A DNA stretch of 14,963 bases from Pelagophyceae sp. CCMP2097. Taxonomy: Eukaryota; Sar; Pelagophyceae. Positions 1 through 9,696 of the stretch are shown piece after piece. The stretch's first letter is position 1; every line of letters begins with the position of its first letter. The stretch is taken from assembly GCA_026770575.1 (NCBI GenBank), contig MU658045.1:1-14963 (forward strand). The letters run 5' to 3'. The notes below the pieces were generated by a model. The model saw nothing but the letters and a program-made list of their open reading frames with translations, had not been told where the DNA came from and did no database searches. A program made the position numbers and the translations under genes.

Positions 1-169
1 CCTTCAATCAAAGGACCCGAAGGGCCCTTGCCGTAAACTGACGTTGAATAAACGGCAAGGACCCTTCGGGTCCTCAATAATTGCCCCAAGTAATCCTTCA
101 ATCAAAGGACCCGAAGGGCCCTGACCGTAAACTGACGTTGATCAAACGGTGCAGTCCCCTTCGGGGCCT
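1..169. repeat. Two tandem 94-bp units, each a long hairpin
   Basis: The sequence starting at position 1 recurs from position 95, giving a period of 94 bp. In unit 1 the arms 12-34 and 52-74 are inverted copies pairing at 22 of 23 positions around a 17-nt loop (35-51). In unit 2 the arms 106-128 and 146-169 pair less perfectly, with about three mismatches and one bulge, around a nearly identical loop (129-145). The arms carry the block GGACCCGAAGGG and its complement. A half-copy of this block, CCTTCGGGTCCT, recurs at 391-402. It could be a foldback or MITE-like element, or a transcribed structured RNA. No coding potential is convincing here. Confidence 0.8.
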
Positions 170-177
170 GAAAAATT

Positions 178-290
178 GGGAGTTGAGGTCGAGCAGGAGC
201 CTCATTGGAATCATCATAGAAGAAGTTTTTGGTCACAGGTTCGAATCTGGTCGGCCGCAAAAAAAAGAAAAATAAATAGCTCAATAAGAA
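178..290 (+). other. Degenerate tRNA-like segment with A-rich tail (possible SINE-like or tRNA pseudogene)
   Basis: The block GGTTCGAATCT (238-248) matches the pol III B box and T-loop of tRNAs, and CGGCCGCA follows as an acceptor-like 3' end. A possible A box, AGGTCGAGCAGG, lies at 186-197, about 40 nt upstream. A run of A-rich sequence follows directly (from about 258). The T-stem has one mismatch and one wobble. I could not find a matching 5' acceptor strand or a proper anticodon arm, so it is not an intact tRNA. A tRNA-derived retroposed fragment is the simplest reading. Confidence 0.4.
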
Positions 291-480
291 ATAAAATAAT
301 TAAAATAAAGATAAGGAGGATTTGAAAGTTCAGCGATTAGTTAAATAATTTCAATTATTTACGTGGGCATTGCAATGGGATTTGGCTGTATCCTTCGGGT
401 CCTCCGTGTGCCTCCGGCGCGCTCTTGTAATAATTGTTACCGTCCTAGGAATTCCTATCACTAAGTCAGACGCGTACGAC
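291..480 (+). promoter_or_regulatory. AT-rich leader upstream of the CreA-family gene
   Basis: This stretch is strikingly AT-rich up to about 360, then becomes GC-rich near the ATG at 481. It probably holds the promoter and 5' untranslated region of the downstream gene. I see no defined TATA or initiator element that I would name. It also contains one arm (403-428) of a 26-bp inverted repeat whose partner ends the window. Confidence 0.3.
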
Positions 481-1244
481 ATGATGCTCCGGTCGGTCGC
501 GTCGCTGCTGCTGCTGTGCGGCTCGGAGGCGCTGCAGCGCGCGCCGGCGACCAAGGTGTCGATGCGGGCCCCGAGCGAGTTGCAGCGCGCGGGTCACTGG
601 GCGGCTCGGGCGCTCACGACGGCCGCAATCGTCGCGACGGCTGCTTCGTCGATGGTGGGCGTCCGGCGGCGGCGTCCTGCGCAGCTCCACGCCTTGAGAG
701 GACGCTCCCGGAGACGGCCCCGTGCAGGTTGCAAGCGCGAGCGACAAGCGCACGATCGGCTCCATCGACGGGTCGGGCCTCGTCTTCAAGGACAAGTGAG
801 GCCGCCTGCCGGGGTCTCCGCGGAGAGGCGAGCGCCGGGGCCTTTGGCGACGCTTTTCTCGGCAGGCTGGTCATCGAAGCGTTTGAGGACCCGAAGATCG
901 AGGGCGTGACGGTGTACATCTCGGACTTTGAGCGGCCGCTGACGGAGCGGCTGCAGAAGGACTTCTTCTCAGACCCGTCCCAGGCGGGTTTGACGTGCGT
1001 GCGCCGCGCCACGCCGCTGAAGCTTTCCACCGACGTGAACCGCGGCCCCGACGGCGACGACGTCGTGACCGAGTCCAAGTCCCTCCTCTTCAAAGCTCTG
1101 CGCGTCAAGCGCGTCATCGACAAGGAGTCCAACTCGGCCGTCTACGTCGCCTTTTCCACGCGCATCAACAAGGGCGACGACTCAAACAAGTCCCGCTTCA
1201 GCTCGTCGCTCTGCGCAATCTCCCTCGACAACGCCGATAAGTAA
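481..1244 (+). CDS. CreA-family protein, plastid-targeted, 3 exons
   Basis: Model: exons 481-654, 728-795 and 866-1244, introns of 73 and 70 nt, 206 residues, stop TAA. The mature part resembles bacterial CreA, a small secreted protein of unknown biochemical role: IGSIDG near residues 68-73, then VIEAFEDPKIEGVTVYIS, a Cys-containing middle, and SLLFKALRVKRVID followed by AVYVAFSTR. The second splice joins AA|G to give KDKLVIEAF, matching the family at the junction. Residues 1-17 are a signal peptide (Leu run, cleavage near SEA/LQRAP). Residues about 35-62 form a second Ala-rich hydrophobic segment ending in ASA before SDKRT, as for thylakoid-lumen proteins. A bipartite leader to a complex plastid and then the lumen is inferred. 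The start could be either of two adjacent ATGs (481 or 484). The upstream frame is open but reads into AT-rich leader. Confidence 0.85.
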
Positions 1245-1595
1245 ACCGACGCGCCCTTCAACAGCGCCCCGGAACAGTGAAGCGCGCGACGCGGAATACG
1301 AGCTTCGACGCCAAGGCGCGGCTCTGGAACGTTCTTGCTCTGGTGCTCTCGAATGGTGTGCATCAAGATGCTGCTTCCCGTCGATGCCTCTGGACGTTCC
1401 TGCTACCGATACGCCTTGCGAGTGCGCGGGCGGCCTTAGCTTCCGGCCTTACCCCGGCCTTGACCGGCCGTAGAGCTGGCGTCGTAGCCCGGGTCCGACT
1501 CCCAGAGTGAAATTTCGCTACAACATTGTAGGCGCTCGCCGAGTCCTCGGACGCGCGGGTCGATCGGGGAGGGCGGTCCTCAACGGCGCCCCGGG
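1245..1595. other. Intergenic stretch between CreA-family gene and THOC2
   Basis: No ORF here looks like a gene in codon use or protein character. Small inverted GGCC-rich motifs occur around 1440-1475. It must hold the 3' end of the upstream gene and the promoter or 5' untranslated region of THOC2, and possibly a small unrecognised first exon of THOC2. Confidence 0.4.
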
Positions 1596-4500
1596 ATGTC
1601 ATGGTGCGCCGTCAACGGCGTGTGCGTCCGGCGCGTCGAGTTCACGGCGCTCCCCGACGCAAAGGCCGTCGAGGCGAATTTCGGTTCACTGGCGGCCAAA
1701 AGCCCAAACGACTGGAACCTCCTCTGCTTCGAACTGTGCGTCCCTGCTCGCTGCGCCCAATTCGTGAGGGGCGCCGCACCGCGCCGCGCTATAGGCTCGC
1801 CCACGTCGCGAGCGGCGATGTCCCGTGAGCAGCCCTTGCCTCTCGTAACAGCCACGTGACAGCCGCCGCCGTTCGAATCGGCGGCCCTCCGGCGATGCAT
1901 CGACGCCGCCGCACAGGCCGAAGAAGGCCGCGCCTCTGATCGCGGCCGCGCTGGAGAAGCGCAAGGATAAGGCCGAGGTGCGCCGCCGCGGCCCGCGCCT
2001 CTGGCGCATCGATGCCCGCCCGCCCCCCGGCGGCCCGACGCCCGCCCCATAGGCTGCGGAGTGCGTGGCGGACTGCCTCTGGGCGCACGACGTGCAGCTC
2101 GGCGCGGCGAAGCTGGCGACGGAGCGCGCGCGCCTTGTTGAGACTGTGGTGCTCCTCGAGGCGTCTGGCGCCGTCGGGGCGCCCGTGCTGAAGCGCCTCC
2201 TCGACGAGGACTGCCTCGAGGCCGCGGGCCTCGTCCAGGGCGCCGCGTTTTTGAAGCGCATGAAGAAGATTAACACGGACCGTGTCTACCGCCAGCGCAA
2301 GTGCGTTGTGCCGTGCGAACGCCGGCGACGTGTCCTGTGTGGACGCCGAGCTCGACGCATGCTCGCCGTATGCGCGCCTGCCGAGGCATCAAAGCCGACG
2401 CGCCGCTTTTTAGGTACAACTTGCTTCACGAGGAATCCGAGGGCTACGCCAAGGTCGTGACGCTCCTCGCGCAGCTCGGCGGCCACGCGACGGTCGGCGC
2501 GGCGCAGACGCTGCGGCGCCTCATCGGCGGCTTTGATTTGGACCCGAACCGAGTTTTTGATCTGGTGCTGGACGCTCTCGAGGCGCGCCTCGACGAGGCC
2601 GCGGCGGCCGCCGCGCACGTCGCCCTCGTCGGCGAGTTCGCGGCGTCATCGCTGCCGCACGTGTTGGGCTTCAAGTTCCAGCACGCGCACGGCGCCGGCG
2701 ACGGCACGCCGCGGTCGCTCTGCCGCGTCGCGGCGGCGCTTCTCGTCTGCGGCGCTCTGGCCGTCGACGACCTCCTCCCGCACCTCCGGCCGTCGCGCGA
2801 GGACCTCGGGCGCGACCAGGCAGACGTCGCGCAGCGGGCTTCCGACAAGGCGCGCGCCTTGACCGTCGTCTCGCTCGGCGGCGACGACGACGCCGCGGGC
2901 GCCGCGGCCAAGAAGGACGACGCCGACGATGCCGCCGACGCCGACGACGAGGCGCGCGGAGACCAGATCGGCGGCGTCGTCGAGGCGCTCCTCCTCGACG
3001 CGCGCTGGGCCCTCGCCGAGCCGCTGCTCCAGGCGCTCGAGCGCGCCGGCGCCGTGCCCGCGGCGGCGCCGGCGACGCGCGACGCGCTGGCAGCGCTCGC
3101 GCACGCCCTCCTCGAGCCGCTCTACGCGCCCATGTCGCCGCGCGGCCTCGGCGTCCACGTGCCGTGCGCCGGCGGCGCCGGCCGCGACCGCACTTGCACA
3201 GTGCGGCTGGCGCCGGCGGGCGGCGACGGGGCCGGCGCGCGCCTCGCGGCGCCGGAAACGTGGCCCGCGCTCGTCTCCGCGCTAGAGCCCGTTTTGTGCC
3301 ACCTCTCGTGCTACGCCTCGTCGGACGCCGTCCTCGTGACCAAGCTCTGCCGCGTCGCCAAAGCCGTCCTCGTCGGCGGCTGCGGCGGCGCAGTGGCGCG
3401 CGAATTCGTCGTGCGCATCCTCAAGACTTGCGTGCTGCCGAGCCTGTCGCTCATGGGGCCCGCGCCGGGAGTCGTTTTTGAGCTCTGGGCCGCAATCGGC
3501 CACCTCCCCTTCGCCGAGCGCCACGACCTCTACGCCGCCTGGCGCGGCCGCGGCGTAGAGCGCGCCGGCATCGGCTTCAAGCACTACGACGTCAGCGGCG
3601 CCGAGCGAGCGACCGCGCCCCTCGAAAAAAACAGACGCCGGTCACCCGGATGATGCGGTTTCGACTGAGCCGCGAGCGGCACCCGAAGCGACGCCACGAT
3701 AACTAGGTGCCGCGTCGGCCGGGACGCGCGTGCGGCGCTGAAGCGCGTGGCCAACGAGAAGAAGAATTCCAAGCAGGTGGGCCGCTTGCTGGCCAAGCTG
3801 GCGCATTCCAACCCTTTGGTCGTCTTCGACGTGATTTTGACGATGATCGAGTCGTACGACAATATGATCGCGCCCCTCGTCGAGTCCATGGGGCAGATGA
3901 CGCCGCTGGCCTTGGACGTTTTGGCGTACCTCATCCCGGTGCACCTCGCAGACATGCGCAGAGCCAAGCTGCAGCCCGACGGTATCAACGTCGCTCACTG
4001 GTTCCAGTACCTTGCGCAGTTCGCGGGCGTCTTCTACCGCGCGCACCCGGCCACGGACCTGGCGCCGGTCCTCGGCTACGCCGTGGAGCGGCTGCGGCAG
4101 GGTGCGGGCGTGGAACTTTTAATATTCAGCGAGCTCCTCGCGCGCGTTGGCGGCTGCGACGTCCTCGAGGACATCTCCGACACGCAGCTCGACGGCATCG
4201 CCGGCGGCGACGCGCTGCGACGCGAGCTCCTGGCCTTTGACAGGCCGTCGAAGCGCGCGGCCGCGCGGCTCCAGGACGCCCTCTGCACCGAAACCTTTGC
4301 GGCGCCGGCGCTGGCGCTGGTGGCGCAGCAGCGCGCGCACGCTCTATACGGCGCTGGCGCGCTGAACCACGTCAAGCTCCTGGGCCAGCTGGCGGACAAG
4401 TCGCAGCTGGTCCTGGGCCAGCTCGTCGACTTTGTAAGCAAGCACGCCGCCTACGGTTCGCTCCTCCCGCCCCTCGACGCTTTAGTCTGCGACCTCCGCA

Positions 4501-6722
4501 TGGACGTCGCCACCGCCATGCACGCCGGCCGCCCCCTCATGCTCGCCGCTGCTGCCGCACGTCGCGCCGCCGCGAGCGCGCCAAAGGCCGCGGCCATGGA
4601 CGTCGACGGCGCGGCGCCGGCGGCCGGGCCGGCGCACCTGGTGGCGTGGGACGCCGAGGGCCCGGCGCTTCGGGCGTCTCTGCGTTTGGCGCTCCCGTCA
4701 ATGGAGTGGACGATCATCACGCCCGAGCTCTACCTTTTATTCTGGTCGCTCTCGCTGCAGGACCTGCAGGTCCCGACCAAGTCGTACGAGCTGCAGCAGG
4801 CGGCCTTAAAGGCGCGTTCCCACGCGCCGTTCAACGCCGACGACAAGGGAAAGAAGGAGGCGAAGCGCTGCGGGGAAGTCTGCGACACGCTGGCGACGGA
4901 AGTCCGGCAGCGCACGGCGCACCACGCCGTCGTCTGCCTCGAGCTGGAGCGCGCCAACGCGGGGCTTATGGGCGGCGTCGCGGACCGCGACCGCCGGTAC
5001 ATCTCCGAGAGCGTGCTGCAGACGTGTGTGCTGCCGCGCCTGACGCTGTCGCCCGAGGACGCGCTGTACTGCGCCGCATTTTTTCACAAGCTGCACGACA
5101 TGAAGACGCCCAACTTCAGTTCGCTGCAGTACTTTGACCGGGTTATCAAGGACGTTTTCCCCACGATTTACTGCGCGACGGACGCCGAGGCCCGCGCCCT
5201 GGGCATCTTCTTAAAGGCCACGCTCGTCCCGCTCAAGGCGTGGCGCGCCTCCAAGGAGTTGTTCGAGCGCGACGCGTCGTCCAAGCCCGGGTTCTCGACT
5301 TCGATTGGGAGCACGACGCGGTGCGCGTACGAGCAGTACGTGGCCGTCTTCTTCCGCTGGTACGACCGCATCTCAAAGGTCGCGCTGCACTGCCTCGACA
5401 ACTACAAGAAGCACGGCCGCACCTGCCTCATCTTGCTCATCAAGCTCGTCGGCGTCTACCCCGTGCGGCGCCGCGTCTACGAGCAGTTGATGCAGCGCGT
5501 CGACGTTTTAAAGGCCCAGGACGGCATGAAGGACGTCCAGGCCATGGCCCAGCGCTACGGCCAGCTATTAGAGCAGCGCAAGGCCTCGTACATCGACGTC
5601 GTGCCCGTGGTGAAGCGCAAGCCCGCCACGCTCGACGCAAAGGCCGCGACCTACGCGCCGGCAAAGGCAAACGCGACCAAGGAGGCCGCAGAGGACGAAA
5701 AGGCCAAGGACGACAAGGCCAAGGAGCCTTCCAAGGAGCCTTCCAAGGAGTCGTTCAATGAGTCTTCCAAGGAGGAGCCTTCGTCGTCCAAGGACCGCAA
5801 GGCGGCCGAGCCCGCCAAGGCGCCGTCGTCGAGGACGCCGACGGACAAGGCCAAGGAAAAGGACGACAAGCCGTCGTCCAAGGACGAAAAGCCCTCGTCC
5901 AAGGGGTCGCCCAAGGAGGCCGCCAAGGAGTCGTCCAAGGAGTCTTCCAAGGACGACAAGCCGTCGTCCAAGGAGTCATCCAAGGAGGACCGGCCGTCGT
6001 CCAAGGCGCCGTCGTCCAAGGAGGACCGGCCTTCCAAGGAGGACCGGAAGGAGGACCGGCCGTCCAAGTCGTCTTCTTCCAAGGACAAGGAGTCTTCCAA
6101 GGACGACAAGAAGGACGACAAGAAGGACCGCAAGGAGTCCAAGGACCGCGACTCGAAGCGGGACAAGGAGTCTTCCAAGGACCGCCGCGAGGACCGCAAG
6201 GAGGAAAAGAAGGCCTCTTCCAAGCGCAAGGAGTCCGTCGACTCGGACAAGGGCAAGGATTCCAAGGGCTCCTTCAAGGACGGCAAGGGCTCCAAGGAGG
6301 AGCGCAAGCCCTCCAAGGCGCGCGACGGCGACGACAAAAAAAAGGACGACAAAAAGGACGACGACGAGCCGCGGCGCGACAAGCACCACCGCGACGCGCC
6401 GGAGAAGGACGCGCGTGAGTCGCACCGCGACGACCGCCGCCGGTCGCCCGAGGCAGCGGCGCCGCGGTCGCGCGCCGACGCGGGCGGCGCCGGCAAGCGG
6501 TCGCGCGAGGAACGCGACGAGCCGCCGCCGACCAAGCGGCCGTCGCGGTCGCGAGACGACGACCGCGCCGCACCGCCGAACAAGGGCGGCCGCGGCGCAA
6601 CGCCGCCGCCGCCGCCGCCCCCGCTCCCGCCCCCGCCCCCACCGCCCCCGGCCGCCGCCGGCCGCGCCGACGGGCGGAAGCGGGACCGCGACGACCGACC
6701 CGCGCCGCGCGGGCGCAGATGA
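1596..6722 (+). CDS. THOC2: THO complex subunit 2 (THOC2/Tho2)
   Basis: Scaffold of the THO/TREX complex, which couples nuclear transcription to mRNA packaging and export. Model: exons 1596-1735, 1917-1977, 2053-2300, 2414-3640 and 3707-6722, giving 1563 residues, close to the human length of about 1590. Phases agree at every junction. Family landmarks in order: LDEDCLEAAGLVQ; RQRKYNLLHEESEGYAK across intron 3; GGFDLDPNRVFDLVLDALE; LPHVLGFKFQ; LPSLSLMGP; then GRLLAKLAHSNPLVVFDVI and IESYDNMIAPLVESMGQ at the start of exon 5; KTPNFSSLQYFDRV; and RWYDRISKVALHCLD with KASYIDVVPV closing the folded part near residue 1195. The remainder is a Lys/Ser/Asp-rich disordered tail with a polyproline stretch (about 1525-1541). 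The first two exons and the start ATG are the weakest part. The 66-nt intron 4 (3641-3706) is chosen because frame 0 has a stop at 3651. Confidence 0.93.
5690..6340 (+). repeat. Low-complexity Lys-Ser-Asp coding repeat in THOC2 tail
   Basis: The coding DNA is dominated by TCCAAGGA-like words, translating to irregular repeats such as SSKEDRPSK and KDDKKDDKKDRK. It is in frame with the rest of exon 5 and has no stops. Metazoan THOC2 also ends in a long charged Lys/Glu/Ser-rich tail, so the character is conserved even though the repeat itself looks locally expanded. The opposite strand shows a long open frame only because of this composition. Confidence 0.85.
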
Positions 6723-6848
6723 GCCGTGCGCCCACCGCCGCGGGTCACCGGGCCGCCACGAGGCCACCATCGAGGCGACGCGCTGGTCCACGCAGTCGCA
6801 TGCAACCGGACGGCCCCTACGACAAGTCTTTAAGCACCGCGATGCCAC

Positions 6849-7514
6849 CTACGTGGGACCGGCCGGCTGGGCCTCGTCGAGTGCCAGGAAGGCTTCGGCC
6901 TCTGCGAGCGAGCCCGGGAGGACGCCGCGGAGCACGTCGTCGTCGTTCACGTACTGGTACAAGTCGTCGTCGTCGTCGTCGTGCGTCGGCCCGTCGTCGT
7001 GCATCGCCTCGGGAGCCTTTTGAGCGGCCTTAGCGCGCGGCGTCGGCCCGGGATCCTTTTGAGCGAACCTTGGCGCGCGGCATTGGGCGACGTCGGTGAG
7101 CAGCGAAACGGCTTCGGCGGCAGTGAGCCGGCCGCGCTTGAGAAAGGCCTCAAAATCGCGGCGGTGCCGGCGGCGCGTCCAGTCGAGAACGGTAAGGCGG
7201 CACAAACGCTCGAGATACTCGGCGCGCTCCAGGAGCGGCAGCGGCCAGCCGAGGAAGAGCGCGATACCCTCGTAGCTGCGGCCGACAACAGCCGCTGCGA
7301 CGACGGACCACGGCTCGCTTTGCGGCACGCGAAGCGGCGCCCGGACGACGTCGAGGCACGAACACACGCCGGCGCACGTCGCCGCAAAGCCGACTACGAA
7401 CCACGCGAGATACCCGAGCCACGTGCCGTAGCCTTTGCCCCCGAGCGCGGCGCCGAGGGCGATGAACGCGAGCGCGCGCCGTAAAGTCGGCGACTCCGAG
7501 CGCCGCCAGCACCG
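6849..7514 (-). CDS. Unrecognised membrane protein, C-terminal part; 5' end unresolved
   Basis: Open from an in-frame TAA at 7515-7517 down to the TAG at 6849-6851, with no good ATG, so an upstream exon is expected. The product has hydrophobic stretches LAFIALGAALGG and GYLAWFVVGFAATCAG, a less hydrophobic PWSVVAAAVVG segment, then a basic helical part (LLERAEYLERLCRLTVLDW), a charged region and an Asp-rich C-terminus (DDDDDD from a GTC microsatellite at about 6963-6980). Just upstream, another minus-strand frame encodes a further hydrophobic segment, GACVALTVLAALGVADF (about 7488-7540), one base out of register. Either an intron or a frameshift lies near 7490. A possible acceptor (GTAG) precedes that segment near 7580. 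No family is recognised. The gene is convergent with THOC2, with a gap of about 126 bp. Confidence 0.55.
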   Translation of the reverse strand, partial: RCWRRSESPTLRRALAFIALGAALGGKGYGTWLGYLAWFVVGFAATCAGVCSCLDVVRAPLRVPQSEPWSVVAAAVVGRSYEGIALFLGWPLPLLERAEYLERLCRLTVLDWTRRRHRRDFEAFLKRGRLTAAEAVSLLTDVAQCRAPRFAQKDPGPTPRAKAAQKAPEAMHDDGPTHDDDDDDLYQYVNDDDVLRGVLPGSLAEAEAFLALDEAQPAGPT

Positions 7515-7725
7515 TTAAGGCGACGCACGCGCCTCGGAACCAGCGCGGTGAGACCGAGGTTGCGGGCGTCCTCAGGGTCTCCTACGTCCCCGGGCCTTGG
7601 GCAGTGGCCAACCTGCCAGTGGAGGTGACCCCAAGGTCGCCGAAAGCGGCTTTCGTCGATCGAGCTAGCGACCTCGCGCCGGTTGGCACCTGGTTCGCAT
7701 GGCCCGGGAGGCATCGCCGCGGTGC

Positions 7726-9473
7726 ATGCCGGCACGGTTGGTCCTCGCGGCCGTCTTCGTCGTATCGCTGTTCGGCGTCGTGTTGCACCATGCCCATGAG
7801 CGACGGTCGCTCCCGGCGCCGCGGCAGGCGGCGTCGACCGTCGCGGCGCACAGCGACGCGCCGGCGAGCGCCGACCTCCCGGTGCGGCCGCCGCCGCGTG
7901 GCCCTTGGACCCGCCGCCGACGGAGTTCGTAGGCCGCGGCGTCGGGGCTCGTGCCCGCGGAGCTCGCGCTCATCGCCGACCTGCCGCCGGCGGCGCGCGC
8001 GCCGGCCGTCGACATCCTCGTGTCGCGCATGCGAGTCGCACCCCCCGCGCGTCTTTGCATCGGGAGGTCCCATCGCCGACGGCGCAGGCTCGGCCCGGGC
8101 TTCGAGGTGGCCCCAGTGGCCACGCCGCCCACCGGCGGCGGCGTGCCGGCGCCCCCGAAGCCGTCGCCGGTGCGTGCCTCGCCCGCGCTGACGCCCGCGC
8201 GCGCGTCGGCGACGGCGGCCCGTGCGCAGGTCCGGATGCCGCAAACGTCAGCACCCTCCCCGCGGGTCGAGGCTCCCCCGGCGGCCCCGCGGGACGCGTC
8301 GCACCAGGTACGGCGCGCCCGGCGTCATCGTCGGTCTCGAGCAGTGCGCGGTTTGGCGATCCACGACATCGCTCTTCCGGTGCGGCCCGCGCCGCCGCTC
8401 CGCAGCGCGCTTCCGTCCGGACGCCGCTTTGTCCGGACGCCTTTCGCGGTAGGCGGTCCGCGACGGCGGGTATCTTCAATTCCGGGACGAACCTGCTGAC
8501 GAACATGTTTCGGAAGAACTGCGTCATGCCGCTGGAGTGCCCCGCCGTTGGGCCGGCGAAGATGAAGAAGATGATGGCCGTGGGCGAGTGCCTCGGCTAC
8601 CCGTTCCAGACCCCGTGGGGGAAACACAACCCGCTGGCCTGGCGCGGAGAGCACGTTGTGGACTCCCTCGACCACTTCAACGCGACGGAGGTCATGCCCG
8701 TCGTGGTCATCAAGGACCCGCTGACTTGGATGAGGTCGATGTGTTCAGAGCCTTACGCCGCAAAGTTCCATAGGACCAAGTGTTGCGCGGCCCCGCGTCT
8801 CGCCGCGCTTCGAAACTGTCCAAACACAGCGCGCAGGCCCGTCGCCGCTGCGGCCCATTGACAACGCCACTTTCCCGGTCAATTACAAAAAGGAGCGCTC
8901 CGAGCAATACACCTCGCTCCTGCATCTGTGGTCCAAGTGGTACCGCGACTACTGGGACTCGCCCCTGCCCCGCCTCATCGTGCGCTACGAGGATCTCCTC
9001 TTCGACTCGAAGCGCACGCTCACCGCCGTCTGTGCGTCCGCCGCTTTCGTGGGACGCCCCGGCGCAGGGACCGGTGGCGCCGGCGCGCGCGCTGCGGACA
9101 GCCCGCGTAGGCCAGTGCGCCGGCGGGCGCATGAAGCCCGAGTTCGACTACGTCGCCAAGCCTGCCAAGTCTGGCACGGGCCACGGCGGGTCGGGCACGA
9201 CGCGGGCCGGGGCGCTGCAAAAGTACGCCTCCGAGGCTAGGCGCTACCAGGACCTCACCGAGGACGACGTCGCCTTCTTCCAACACGCCGCGGACCCGGA
9301 CCTCGTATCGCGCTTCGGATACGCCGTGCGCCGCCGGCGCCCGAGCAAACCCCGCCGGCCGCGGTGCCGAAGAGCGCGCCATCGCCTAGGCGACGGACGC
9401 GCGACGGCGCGAGCTCCAAGCAAAGTCGGAGAAGAGGCCCGCGGGCTGCGACGGGGCGGAGCGCGGGAAATGA
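7726..9473 (+). CDS. Sulfotransferase-like type II membrane protein, multi-exon
   Basis: The N-terminus, MPARLVLAAVFVVSLFGVVL from ATG 7726 (an in-frame ATG at 7699 is an alternative), is a signal anchor like those of Golgi glycan-modifying enzymes. A Pro/Ala-rich stem follows. The catalytic part starts at TAGIFNSGTNLLTNMFRKNC (NSGTN as the 5'-phosphosulfate loop), then PWGKHNP, VVVIKDPLTWMRSMC (candidate 3'-phosphate-binding segment), SLLHLWSKWYRDYWD, PRLIVRYEDLLFD and CAGGRMKPEFDYVAK. Proposed 3' exons: 8453-8781, 8837-9031, 9111-9325, 9390-9473; the junctions TKC/PSPL and TAVC/QCAGG restore frame. Candidate 5' exons are 7726-7881, 7933-8169 and a piece after 8230, but I cannot join them to 8453 consistently. 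The last intron is uncertain: without it the frame runs on to 9964. Donors and substrate are not identifiable from sequence. Confidence 0.72.
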
Positions 9474-9696
9474 TGACGCCTCACAAGCGACACCAACTTC
9501 GAAACTCGAGTTCGCACCGAGGGCCCTTCTCGGGTCGTAATTATTGTACATGTTTCACAAATCCGCGTCGGTCGAAGGGTGGCGCTGCGCTCGAAGAAGC
9601 GTCGAGTCCCGCGCTGTCAAGTTGCAGCTTCGTCGATTCGATCATGCACAATGGGGTGACAAACGGGTTAGGGGTTACACAAAGACTGCAGAACTC

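Noticed and set aside
1277..1510. 77-codon ORF between the CreA-family gene and THOC2
   Set aside because: Arg/Ala-rich by composition only; no domain and no splice continuity with THOC2.
3707..4240. Alternative plus-strand frame of 177 codons overlapping THOC2 exon 5
   Set aside because: Arg/Ala/Gly shadow of a GC-rich gene. The THOC2 frame has clear family motifs over the same bases.
5651..6805. 384-residue open frame on the minus strand opposite the THOC2 tail
   Set aside because: Its Ser/Leu/Asp repeats are the mirror of the Lys/Ser codon repeat in exon 5. The plus strand is continuous with the conserved THOC2 body.
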